Assembly (NCBI GenBank): GCA_003427395.1 | Contig: BFEA01000001.1 | Location: 378,431-405,041, forward strand | Length of the DNA: 26,611 nucleotides | Direction of reading: 5' to 3' | Source: Chara braunii | Taxonomy: Eukaryota > Streptophyta > Charophyceae > Charales > Characeae | Part shown: positions 9,644-18,539 of the stretch, piece by piece | Position numbering within the stretch: position 1 is the stretch's first letter | How the letters are laid out: every line of letters begins with the position of its first letter | The notes under the pieces: model-generated | What the model was told of the DNA's origin: nothing | The model's input: only the letters and a program-made list of their open reading frames with translations | The model's database searches: none | Translations under genes and position numbers: made by a program

Positions 9644-10334
9644 CCCTCATTGACCTCTGGATGAACTACGACCACCCTTCCCTACTGACCTGCGATAGAC
9701 TCGGAATGGTTACTCTCGCAAGGCACACAGGGACGGAAACAAGGTACCACTCTCCTCCAGAAGAGACTATGTTAGTCTGACTAAGCCTCGATAAAATACG
9801 GTCAGTCGTCCATCTCACATAACTGCCATCACCATTCAAAATTGTTGCGAGGGGAATTGGAGAGGGTTACGAAAATTTACCACCAATTCCTTCCATGAAT
9901 CAACTTTCCTGTAGCGTTGTTGTTGCAATCGACCTTCGAGCCTGTAACCACGGCATCTTCTTCTCCCCAGGTGATTGATAAGTTACATAACTACATGCCG
10001 CATCTTGATCAGAAAGATAGTAGATAAGTTTGAACATAAGAGTAGGTAGGGAGACGACTAGGGGTCATGATCCGAACGCAACGGCGTTCCTATTCCAATT
10101 AAGGAATAGTTGAGCATGGCCACCTGTCGGCATAGCTCGGCTATGTCGGCTACTAGTCGCGGCACATTTCTCTCCCCAAAACGTCCCATGGATCTGAAAC
10201 GTGCTCCTTCCCCGTAAGCGTCGGCTGGCCCTGGCGCGGTAGGTTAGCGCTAGGCCGTGTCCGCACTAGCGCTAACTTAGCGCATCCAGAGCGCTACCGG
10301 AACGCCTGCGGAGTCCCCTCGGCTCGTTAATTGC
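9644..10334 (-). other. LINE 5' UTR with a terminal hairpin
   Basis: 691 bases between the element's 5' end (set by the target duplication) and the ORF1 ATG, presumably holding an internal promoter. A perfect 10-bp inverted repeat, gttagcgcta / tagcgctaac, sits at 10243-10252 and 10267-10276, about 60-90 nt from the transcript's expected 5' end. Further tagcgc-type words lie beside it (10276-10300). Confidence 0.6.
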
Positions 10335-10347
10335 CGCCAGATGCTTT
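10335..10347. repeat. LINE target-site duplication, 5'-side copy
   Basis: cgccagatgcttt, perfect match to 2605-2617. It marks the 5' end of the LINE at 10334. Confidence 0.85.
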
Positions 10348-10428
10348 CGGGCGGGGCTATTTTTATTTTATTTTATATTTTATGGCTATTGTTTATCCTT
10401 TCAAGCATCGCAAGCATCAATGGCTTTT

Positions 10429-10545
10429 GGGCCTCGCCACACCACTGGCGAAACGGGAAAAAGGAACGAGTGCATCTCTGCCAGAAAGTGGTCAGACAGA
10501 TGCTGGCCACTGGATGCGGGAACATGCAGTAGTGCGGCGAGGCCC
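10429..10545. repeat. Small inverted repeat (14-bp arms)
   Basis: gggcctcgccacac pairs with gtgcggcgaggccc with one mismatch, over an 89-base spacer. Possibly a short foldback element; no target duplication recognised. Confidence 0.5.
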
Positions 10546-10749
10546 TATTTCTGTCCACACTTTGGCAAGCTCGCTGAGTCTCGTCTCGAACAGGACGAAG
10601 AGATCTCTCGTAATAAATAATTAACCGCCGGTCCCGCTTCTGCTGGCTTCATTTCATGTCAAACTTGCACAAGTGACGTGTTGAGTTCAAGGCCCGCTCA
10701 CGTCACTCTCTGCCAAAACATTTTTCCCTTTTCTGGAAGATAGCAGAGG

Positions 10750-10853
10750 CCGGGGGCTAGGTCCCACTTGCACGGATTAAAAGATACTGACCGTAGATGG
10801 CAAAGATCAACGGCCAAAATCTCCCTATTTGCGCAAGCGGGACCTTGCGCCGG
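10750..10853. repeat. Small inverted repeat (about 22-bp arms)
   Basis: The left arm includes aggtcccacttgcac and the right arm includes gcgcaagcgggacctt. Roughly 104 bp in total. It lies just before hairpin copy 4 and is a different sequence from that family. Confidence 0.5.
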
Positions 10854-10875
10854 GTTTCCTCCACATCTCAACCCC

Positions 10876-11051
10876 GGGGCCAAGTCCCACTAGCAGCCTT
10901 GAGTTTCCTCAACGCCTGAATGTGGATGTGTTTGTGGAGATGTGCAGAACTGGCGTTGAGTTTCCTCGAACGCACATAGCCTCCATCACGTCCAAATTCG
11001 GGCGTTGAGGAAACTCAACGCAGCTAGTTGTGGGACTTGGCCGGCGGCCCC
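10876..11051 (+). repeat. Palindromic hairpin unit, copy 4 (solo)
   Basis: Starts ggggccaagtcccactagca and ends gtgggacttggccggcggcccc, with a short insertion near its right end compared with the other copies. The arms carry gttgagtttcctcaacgcc and its complement. Confidence 0.8.
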
Positions 11052-11648
11052 TGACAAAGCTTCCGTTCAAGTACCTGAGAGCCGAGGCAGGGGTTGGACG
11101 TTTTCGGAGATGGGCTTTCTGCAGGAGATCATAATCTCCTCACTGCCTATTTGTGAGAGGGTAAAAAATACCGCGGCGATGGAATTGGCCTGTGAAGTGA
11201 TTGGCCGGTGAAGCCATGAGTTCTACCGCTTTGTGAGAGCACCAATCCTACCAGTATCAGTGAGATGGATCCCGCCAGCACCTGTGATTGGCAACCCACC
11301 CACCTCTTGTGGACTTTATGAGGTGTAGACGACCTAATAATTTTCTTTCGTTGGTGTATTCTACCCTTTCTCTTTCCTCCTCGGAGTCCCCCTCCTCCTC
11401 GTCTGCTTTATTGCTCTCCTTCTACTTTCCGCCATCTGGCGGTATGCTACCCTTTGCCTGCTAAGAGAAATGGAAAGGCGGTGCCAGGAAGGGTAGAATT
11501 AGGGGTGGGACAGGAGCAGAACTTGAAGGCGATGGAGTAAGGAGGAGGTGAGAGAGGGGGGAGGAGAGGGGGGGTGAAAAGGGAGGAGGCGGGATCATTG
11601 TGGGCTGGCTTGTAGATGGACTTGCCAGTGTGCTTCCTATTTTGGTGT
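11052..11648. other. Intergenic with facing pyrimidine and purine tracts
   Basis: No supported gene. A pyrimidine-rich block (about 11355-11430, ctttcctcctcggagtcccc-like) is followed by a purine-rich block (about 11535-11595), giving imperfect self-complementarity. Confidence 0.4.
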
Positions 11649-11664
11649 GATGCCCTCATGGCTG
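11649..11664. repeat. Second LINE target-site duplication, 3'-side copy
   Basis: gatgccctcatggctg, followed by tt and then a run of N. Confidence 0.85.
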
Positions 11665-11666
11665 TT

Positions 11667-11697
11667 NNNNNNNNNNNNNNNNNNNNNNNNNNNNNNN
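11667..11697. other. Assembly gap (31 N)
   Basis: Unresolved bases directly after the target duplication, where the LINE's poly-A should begin. The gap is probably caused by the homopolymer. The 49 bases after the gap contain a stray copy of ccagcgtccc, so the local order may be unreliable. Confidence 0.9.
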
Positions 11698-12324
11698 ACA
11701 TCTAAATTTTTATAAAAAAAAACCAGCGTCCCTTTTAAAAAAATCCTTTTTTTTTTTTTTTTTTTTTTTTGAAAAGCCACTGCTCCATCTATTGGTGGGG
11801 AGCATCACCTGCTGGAAAACGGGTCCAGCGTCCCATAATACATCTTGGATACATCTTTGATAGCTCAATGGAACAGGTACCGCCCTTGTGCTGGAAACCG
11901 GGTCCAGCGTCCCATATCAAATCATCAAAACCATCCCTTCCTTGCCTATCCTGCAGCCGGGTCGAGGATTGGAGGGGGGCACTGGGGGGCACCAGTGGAT
12001 TCTCTCTCCATTTCTCAACCCTTGCCTTCCACCCCTTATCTGTGGGGCGCCTAAGAATGAGAATGCCGAATGGAATACAGGAAAAACTGCAGACAAATGC
12101 AAAAGACCGGAGAAGAATGCAAAAGAATGCAGAAGAAGTGTGCCTGAATTGTATCTGCTGGAAACCGGGTCCAGCGTCCCTTAGAATAGTATTTTAACCC
12201 ATCTCAAGTCCGATTTACAACTCAGAGAAACCTCACAGGGGATTATGAGTCCAGCTTCCAGGGGCGAGGCCGAGAAACATTCACCAGGGTATTGTAGTCA
12301 GCACAACCTGCGTTCCTATTGGCG
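11698..12324 (-). other. Second LINE 3' UTR with repeated hairpin motif
   Basis: A 25-bp unit beginning tgctggaaac and ending ggtccagcgtccc occurs at 11810-11834, 11889-11913 and 12156-12180, with a partial copy (ccagcgtccc) at 11723-11732 beyond the T run. Within each unit gctgga and tccagc can pair as a 6-bp stem around a 7-base loop. The spacing is uneven (79 and 267 bp), so this is not a simple microsatellite. Confidence 0.75.
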
Positions 12325-13717
12325 TCATGCCACTGGCAGTATTTCCACCAAGGACAACGGGTGGGGGGGGAAGGGGTCTGCGAAGTCCTGGGCTGGCCGT
12401 AGTGGGATGCCCGGGTCCACTTTAATCCAGTCATGGAAAATCAGCTGGTAATCCCTTTCCAATTCCCCCCGGGATTCTTTACACTGGTTGAATCCGGACC
12501 ACTTCACCTCTGCCACCCATCCTTCTCTATTCCCTCCCAACCAGTCTTCGCTGAAGGAGGAGATAATCTTGTTCATGTCCCCCCTGGTGTGTGACTGATC
12601 AAGCTTATCTTTAGCTGTTTTCCATTGGGTTGCAATTTCATATTGAACCAGTGTTCGTACTTGCTCCATAGTCTCTCCGTCCTCTACCTGCGGCCCCTCT
12701 ATCTCCAGGATACATTGATTCCACCATATAGTCCATAAGACGCTCCGCCTCCCCAGTTTGAACATGTTTTCCACAAATGTATTTCCCCGGATTGGAGGGT
12801 GATATCCTAAGAGTATGGCCCTCCAATCCCAAGGCCATGTCACACCGGGAGCAATGCGTTGCCAGATCCTGTCCCAGCTTCTCCACAGTAACACGGACGC
12901 AGGGCATTCGAGAAAGATGTGTTCGATAGTTTCTGCCCGCCTCGTCCCCGGGAAGCTCTGAAGGCACTTGTGACACCATGGTAGCGCTTTCCCGTGCTGT
13001 TCCAACCGAGTGTGGTCTATCAGCCAGTCATTGGTTGGTAGACACCTATGTTCAATTTGCCATTGGAGGGCCGAGATTTTGGCGGGTCTGCAACTATAGT
13101 GAGCAAACCATCGAATGGGCTTAAGCACACTACGGTCTATGTTAAGATGGCGTTACCATCTGTCTTCCACGCGGTCTCGCAGTCTGCATTTGGGTCTAAA
13201 CATTCGGTAGGCTGATTTAGTTTTTAGGTTGAATAGTGTCAGTATGTTGTCCTCTCCTTTCCTGACCGAGTTACGATGGTTCCATTGCCATTCTCCAGGG
13301 TCTAAGGGGAGGTCCTCAATTGGGGTTTTTGGGCAGTACACCCTCTGGTAGCACCCTTTCTCAATAGCCCTGATACGATACATATCCTTTTGCTCTCTCC
13401 ATATAAAGGGTCGTTGGTTCCCTTCCAGCTTATCATCCTTTTGGATGACAAGGATTTCTATTAGCGCATATCCTGGGCCTGTAAGGTGCACGTGCCCTAC
13501 TTCTTTCTCCTGGTCGGGTAGCCCTACCCAATCTCCTTCCTTAATACCTTGGCCCTTCCTGAGAGTGGTGTACCAATGGAGGGGGAAGCTCTGAATGAGG
13601 TCGCTGAGAGCCTTCTCGGTAAAGTGGCAGTATCGCAGCCATGTACGCATCCTTTCTATGCTCTTCCAGTTTCCGGCCTCCCTGTCCCAGAGGTCCCCGA
13701 TTCTCCGGACACCATGC
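12325..13717 (-). pseudogene. Second LINE: ORF2 C-terminal part with zinc-binding domain
   Basis: One reading frame runs from the truncation point to 12325, with a single internal TAA at 13153-13155. The upstream part carries RIGDLWDREAGNW, comparable with VRDLWDDESQDW in the first LINE. The downstream part holds a zf-RVT type segment: LQWQIEHRCLPTNDWL, then WCHKC and HIFLEC at about 12910-12990. After that comes a tryptophan-rich tail (TIWWNQCILEIEG). The reverse transcriptase and endonuclease are absent because of the truncation. No activity is possible from this copy alone. Confidence 0.85.
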
Positions 13718-13733
13718 GATGCCCTCATGGCTG
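13718..13733. repeat. Second LINE target-site duplication, 5'-side copy
   Basis: gatgccctcatggctg, perfect copy of 11649-11664. Confidence 0.85.
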
Positions 13734-13803
13734 ATCGCCATCATCATTCTTTTTTGTGCTTATCATGATATCATGAGTTGATGTAATAGGGGTGTGACGC
13801 GCA
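13734..13803. other. Short host spacer between second LINE and LTR element
   Basis: 70 bases with no recognisable feature apart from the repeated atcatgatatcatga-type palindromic stretch at about 13763-13776. Confidence 0.5.
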
Positions 13804-13923
13804 ACCTCACGCCCTGCACTGCTTTCCGTTTGGAGCGCTTAGGGTGCGAAAAAGAGGCCCCGGAAAACAACAAGATGGGGTGTGCCAAACGCGCGGGCTT
13901 CGTGACGCGGGGAAGTTTTGAAT

Positions 13924-14457
13924 TCAATAAAAAAAGTACTGTCGGACTTCCCACCGTGCCACAACTCGTCGTTTGGAGTGGAAGGGGGTGGGCATGTGTT
14001 TGGTATCCCGTTTTCGCACGATCTCCCTACGCCGGACGTTACACAATTCTGAGTTCAACGTGGATGATCTTAATCGCATGGCTCTCTCCTTGTGCTCGTC
14101 CTCGTTCCGCGCTTGGTAATTGAACCCCTTCGACTGGTCGTGATCGAGGCGTTGGCAATCACTACACAAGGTATTAGGCTAATGGGGTGCCACTGCCGAC
14201 CATGGGATGACGATCAAATTGTTAAAGGGTAGTAGTAGCGAGTACGACGGAAAGTGTGTATCCATAATGACAAACCCAACACCTACGAACCCAGAACACC
14301 GATTTTCAGGAGGGAAATAGTACTGCCCACCAATCTTTGCGACAACTTCTCGTATGTCCCACTCACAGATACGCGTCCTATCCTCGTTATACGGGAAGGG
14401 GCGGAGAGGGGATGCGGGAGGCTGGTGCCTAGTCAGATTGAACCCGTTAGTCCACAT
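13924..14457 (-). pseudogene. LTR-borne reading frame, 3' LTR copy (one internal stop)
   Basis: From the ATG at 14457 the frame runs 177 codons to a stop at 13924, broken only by TAG at 14179. Visible features are a motif with two cysteines (RICEWDIREVV...ENRC), a CSDCQRLDH segment, then a basic stretch. I do not recognise the family. The copy in the other LTR has the same length with no insertions or deletions, although gaps occur elsewhere in the LTRs. Its own stop lies at a different codon. Confidence 0.4.
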
Positions 14458-15446
14458 GGCAAACAATCAGGAATAATTTAACCAGTCATCGCGTGCATGT
14501 AATCAAGCCTAACAATCCAGTCGGGAAAGTCAAACAGGAAAAACAGAGGGTTCAGAGAAAGAGAAAGAAAAACTCAAGTGCAGCGAAACGCAGTCGCTAT
14601 TTCGTACTTAGATCTCGCGTCGCATATGTACTCGCAACATTCCCTCGACAATCACTAATCAAAGCATTCGTGCATTTCGAAATCCCAACAACATTGCCCC
14701 TGCCATCGACTCGCCCTAATCAAGATGGGTTTCGTACTCGTTCACTCTCATCTCCCATGCATGCATTCACAATCATGCAATTCCCCAACAAGGTGATGCT
14801 AAGGGAAGAATCCTTGGTGGTCGACACACGCGCATCCACCGTTCACTAGACAAAATCCAATGGTTCTGGGGACTACCCAGGAAACTAATGGAAGAGTTCC
14901 GGAGGAAACCGGTTTATCATAGTTATCACACCCATTCCATCACACACCACTTTTTAACGTATTACATAGAACCATTCACATCAAGGAAGAAGGAGAAGGA
15001 GGGATGTAACAGAGATAAACGGGGACATCAAGATCGAAAGGAAGGGTTACACTGGAATCGAGAAAAAAAAGGAAGAGAGTCCGGCTTTACCGCCGCAAAT
15101 TAATGCCAAGGAAAAGAGTCGCAACCAAGAGGGCGTAATCGCCACCAAATTCCAACACGGCCCCGGGCCAGTCATCCACTCAACTCAGATCACCTGTCCA
15201 CATTCTTACACCGACGATCCCGGGCGTCGTGCATCATCTTCCACCACTGCGATCGTCACCCCGCCAACTTAGTTTTGACGTGGCTTTCCCGGATCCCACA
15301 GTCCGTCGTGGTGATCTAGCGCACTGCCAGCCAGTCTACAGTCGGCTCGTTAGGACTTTCCGACTCGCACCGTACACATCACCTAGCCACTGCTTCCCGG
15401 AAGCTGGCCGATGAGTTGAGAGAGAGTTTTGCGGGGGCGCCGACGG

Positions 15447-15455
15447 AATTTATAG
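15447..15455 (-). promoter_or_regulatory. LTR promoter TATA-like box (3' LTR)
   Basis: The minus strand reads CTATAAATT, followed by a C-rich and CT-repeat region typical of a start site. An inverted CCAAT (ATTGG on the minus strand, near 15572) lies about 120 bp upstream. The same arrangement occurs in the other LTR. Confidence 0.55.
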
Positions 15456-15534
15456 TTGCGAGAAGGGAGAGAGATGCGGAGAAGGGTGAAGGGTGAGACA
15501 GAGGAGGGCATAGGAGGGTTTGAAAGTGGCCGCC

Positions 15535-15719
15535 CATCGAAAGCCATGTTGATCCTCCTAACTAGACCTCAACCAATCAGAATCGTCGTGCAGTAAGAAC
15601 TTACACGGCGCTTCTCCTTGGTTGGGNCATCGAAAGCCATGTTGATCCTCCTAACTAGACCTCAACCAATCAGAATCGTCGTGCAGTAAGAACTTACACG
15701 GCGCTTCTCCTTGGTTGGG
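15535..15719. other. Duplicated 92-bp word around a single N (assembly junction)
   Basis: 15535-15626 and 15628-15719 are identical and separated by one N at 15627. The same 92 bases form the last 92 bases of the window (26520-26611). This looks like two overlapping contig ends joined without merging. Confidence 0.85.
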
Positions 15720-16742
15720 TGGAGAGAGAGGATCAACTTGGTTTTCGAGCGCGGATCTGAGAGCGGGAAGAGGAGGAGCGCGAAGGATAGCACGAAACGG
15801 GTCCAAGATTCAGATGATCAAGAAGGAGAAAGAAAAAAAAAAGGCGTGCGCTGAGAAAGGGGAGGGAAAAGCGGTTACAGGGGGGCGAGGGTAAGAAAGC
15901 GTGTGAGCGCGAAGAAGGATGGTGAGAGGAACGCAAGGGAGGAAGGAGGAGGGAGCTTGCTCGCGTGGCGCCGGTAGCAAGAGGGAAAAAGGCACCAAAA
16001 CAGTTGCAGTTTTTCCCAATCCTATGCTAATTCAAAATTGAGAGTACCATAGGTGCGGGAAAGAAACTCTTCCGTCGATCCATATTCGCACAAGAATTTC
16101 CCAGAGTCTTCAAGGTCGAGGCCGAGAACATTCGTGCGTGGAAGGTCGCGCGGTATTCCGATAATTCCGGGATTTTTAACTGCCGAGCCAAATTCCATCG
16201 CACGAGTTAAGGTAAGCAAAATTCTCATGCATTTAAAAAAAGAAACAAAAAAGGAAAAGGAGCGGACAGATTCCCACAAGGTACTTCTAATCGGGCACAT
16301 ACAGAAAGGGGAGGGAGGGGGGGGGTCTCGGGGTCGAACTGTACGCACAAGAAAAAAGAAAGGGGTCTGAAAGATGGCGCAGGTCCGAAAGCTAGTACCT
16401 CACATATGTGACGCGCAGGGGGTTCCAAAATTATGCGATCTCCTGATTGCATGCCATGGCGGAGAAGGAGAGAGGGGGATGAGAGGATGCATGAGGAACC
16501 AACCGTATCAGGAAGGAGGATGCTTCACATTAAGCAGGTAATTGAGCTAGAGTTCATGTTGATGCCAACTTCAATTGCAATTTCTTCGCGAGTCTGCTGG
16601 CTCGAGCTGCTGGAACCGCCGGAGGTCGTCCAAGTGACGCCATCATCGTCCGTGGATTCTCCGTGTGCTCTGCACCCTTGCTTCGCTATTGGAAATCCGC
16701 CCGACGGTAATCGACAAGGAGGGGACGAGGGAGGGGTCGAGG
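15720..16742 (-). other. 3' region of the gypsy element: U3 and untranslated sequence
   Basis: Between the last clear LTR match and the extra ORF. It is purine-rich on the plus strand (about 15720-15960 and 16300-16330). The polypurine tract and LTR inner edge should be here. One weak candidate is the minus-strand GGGAAAAAC ahead of TGCAACTG near 16005-16015. A minus-strand open frame at 16022-16348 and a plus-strand gttaag/gtaagc splice-donor-like word at 16204-16214 are present, but I cannot support a gene. Confidence 0.4.
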
Positions 16743-18057
16743 TCATTCAGGTGGAAGCGGAGGGAAATAATCCTCCGCTTCATCACCAAGATCGACAAAA
16801 TGTACGATCCGATGTGCACGGGGGAAACGATGATTGAGTCGAGACAGGGAAAGGAGGTAGTCGGGATATAGGGAGGGAATAGTACGGAGGACGTTATCTC
16901 TTAAGGACTCGTAATCCTCCATAGAAGGGAAGGTGCCGGAGATGACACAATACAACTCCATGTGGTTGGACCGTGCCCAGGTGACACTAAAGAGAAGGAT
17001 ATTGAGAGGGAAGGGGGGGGATTGATGGGGGTAGACTGTGCAAAGGAGGCGAGAGGCGAAGTGATGGCAGAAGAAGCCGCTTGCAAAGACGTGATAGTTC
17101 AAGGGGAATTCGAGGTGGGGGAGAGGTCGGAAGCGGAGGAAATTAAGGGGGGGGCGGCAGACGGGACGAGGACGGTACGTCCGGGCCGGGAGGAGGACGG
17201 GGATGAAGCGCGGAGGGGGCGGAAGCGGCCGGAGAAGGTGAGCGAGGGCGGCCGCGCCGGCTGACAGCGTCTGAGGAGGCAGCAGGATTAAGGGTCGATC
17301 CTCCTTGAGCGAGCGATGGTACTTGCGCGGCTTCTCGGGGCTCAGGTGCTGATGCCTCCCTTTCTTCCTTGGAAGTCGACTGGGCTTCTGGCTCCTCCTC
17401 CTCCGATAGTCCAGTGATGGCCATGCGACCTGGATCGTCGTCTGATGGCAACTCTCCATTTTTCCGATGCGCTTTCAAAAACTCGTTGAAATCGGAGTTG
17501 TTGGGTGCAAGCTCATCCAGGTCCAAATAGCACCAAGCCGTCGGATCGTCATCGCTCAGATACTGCCCGTAGTCTTCCGTACAATTTGCCCAGATTACCG
17601 TTGGCGTCAACTTTCTCTCTAGAGTTTCAGGTCCCGCCTGCTTCGGATCGCTTGGATTGTAGAAGATGATGTCCGTCGGCAAATCGTCTACGAGCTGCGA
17701 CAAAAAGGTGAGAAGTTCGTAGGCGACCGTAACTCGTCCTCCCTTGGCGATCTCTCCACATAACAATCCTACCAACGTTCCGTCGGTATCAGACCCGTTC
17801 GGCCACAACTGCGCTAGTACCAACGAGATCTCGTGAGAGTGCTCCAGTTCCCGATTGCTATAGTATCGCGACCAGTGGCACCGCACCGTGAGCATACATA
17901 CACTAATTGGTGCGAAATCGGTCCACTTGCGAACGTAGGCAGAACTGAATTGGAGGGTGGACGAGGGATGGATTTCTAGAGTGAGGAGGGGGTTTGCCCA
18001 GGATGGCCAGATGATCGGGAGGTCGGAGGGGAGAGAGAAGGTGGAGAAACGATTCAT
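16743..18057 (-). pseudogene. Extra ORF downstream of pol (ORF3), unknown function, frameshifted
   Basis: ATG at 18057; a TGA upstream in the same frame closes it off from pol. Residues 1 to about 210 look like a folded domain (for example KWTDFAPISVCMLTVRC, ELLTFLSQLVDDLPTDIIFY). An acidic stretch (EEEEPEAQ) follows, then a Pro/Ser/Arg-rich region. The first frame ends at 17143. A one-base shift in the G8 run at 17147-17154 (C8 on the coding strand) opens a second frame to 16743. That second frame ends with a protein-like C-terminus (GTFPSMEDYESLRDNVLRTI...HFVDLGDEAEDYF). About 438 codons in total. I do not recognise the family. It lies where env-like ORFs sit in some gypsy elements, but I see no clear signal peptide or fusion/transmembrane layout. 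Confidence 0.5.
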
Positions 18058-18182
18058 CGGCACTCGGGGTAGGGATGAAGATGGGGGCGAGGTCGAGAGG
18101 GGCGGTCAGTAGCGCTGGTCCGGAGAGAGAAGGTGTTGATACAATTGGTCCCCACTACTTGTCGCCCTAGCTGGGCCAATCG

Positions 18183-18539
18183 CTACCGCCAATCAGCTGC
18201 CAACTCTTGTCCCCACCAGTAAAGGTCAATTACCACCGCGTCGCGCCGCTGCACGCCGACAGTACACAAGTCGCCGCTGAAAGCCACTGCCACCATCACG
18301 TCGCTCTGAGTCGGCCGCGAAAGGCGCCGAACTCCCAAGGCTTCCGCTAAAACGACTGCCGAACCTCGATCGGTTGATATAGTAATCTCCACGGCAGCAC
18401 ACCAAGCTCCATTGCCAAGGAGTTGCACAAAACGAAGAAGATCGAGACTAAGACGGGGATGCGCGACCTGGCGGAATTGCAACAAGGTTCGAGGTTGAAG
18501 AAGATGAGCAGGGAGAACTGGCTCAATGATAAAGCTCAT
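18183..18539 (-). CDS. Short ORF overlapping the pol stop by ATGA
   Basis: 118 codons. Its ATG (18539-18537) overlaps the pol TGA (18538-18536), a layout that permits stop-restart translation. The composition is mixed, with hydrophobic segments (AVVLAEALGV, VMVAVAFSGDL). No family recognised. It could be a chance frame in the pol 3' UTR or a former extension of pol. Confidence 0.3.
   Translation of the reverse strand: MSFIIEPVLPAHLLQPRTLLQFRQVAHPRLSLDLLRFVQLLGNGAWCAAVEITISTDRGSAVVLAEALGVRRLSRPTQSDVMVAVAFSGDLCTVGVQRRDAVVIDLYWWGQELAADWR

Larger units (their letters stand above)
2605..10347 (-). mobile_element. Full-length LINE (non-LTR retrotransposon), degraded
   Basis: A plant-L1-like non-LTR element on the minus strand. 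The perfect 13-bp duplication cgccagatgcttt flanks it at 2605-2617 and 10335-10347. In transcription order it has a 5' UTR (9644-10334), ORF1 with DUF4283-like and zinc-knuckle features, an AP-type endonuclease, a reverse transcriptase, a C-terminal zinc-binding domain, a 3' UTR and a poly-A (a T run on the plus strand at 2615-2639). It is complete from end to end but cannot make working proteins: frames shift near 7110, 6545, 6055 and 5310, and in-frame stops lie at 7047, 6567, 4733 and 3914. Confidence 0.9.
10348..10875. other. Intergenic with small foldbacks; no supported gene
   Basis: Host sequence right of the LINE. It opens with an AT-rich attttattttattt stretch. Two inverted pairs occur: gggcctcgccacac (10429-10442) against gtgcggcgaggccc (10532-10545), and ccgggggctaggtcccacttgc (10750 onward) against a near-complement ending at 10853. 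Short open frames here do not look like proteins. Confidence 0.45.
11649..13733 (-). mobile_element. Second LINE, 5'-truncated, with perfect 16-bp TSD
   Basis: The duplication gatgccctcatggctg occurs at 11649-11664 and 13718-13733 and brackets about 2.05 kb. The enclosed sequence is the 3' part of a LINE on the minus strand: the end of ORF2 with the zinc-binding segment, a 3' UTR of about 550 bases, and an A tail (plus-strand T run at 11747-11770). Truncation at the 5' end is the usual product of incomplete reverse transcription. It is related to, but clearly different from, the first LINE in sequence. The perfect long TSD suggests a younger insertion, although one stop already breaks the ORF. 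Confidence 0.88.
13804..15719 (-). repeat. 3' LTR (at least 1.9 kb; inner edge undetermined)
   Basis: Aligns with 24678-26611, starting at acctcacgccctgc. In two 60-base samples aligned by eye I count 1 and 2 differences. It lacks about 90 bp present in the other LTR (after 13886, compared with 24761-24850) and a 21-bp segment present at about 25736-25756. The true LTR may extend past 15719, because the partner copy is cut by the window end. The termini at the PBS side are not the usual TG...CA. Confidence 0.85.

Noticed and set aside
11810-12180. CRISPR-like array from the repeated 25-bp unit
   Set aside because: Only three full copies with unequal spacing (79 and 267 bp), in a eukaryotic LINE 3' UTR.
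16022-16348. 108-codon minus-strand frame between ORF3 and the LTR
   Set aside because: Reads protein-like for about 60 residues, but it lies in probable U3, has a translated T-rich stretch and no recognised motif.
16743-18057. ORF3 as an envelope glycoprotein
   Set aside because: No clear signal peptide, no fusion-type layout, and the hydrophobic part lies next to a frameshift; position alone is not enough.
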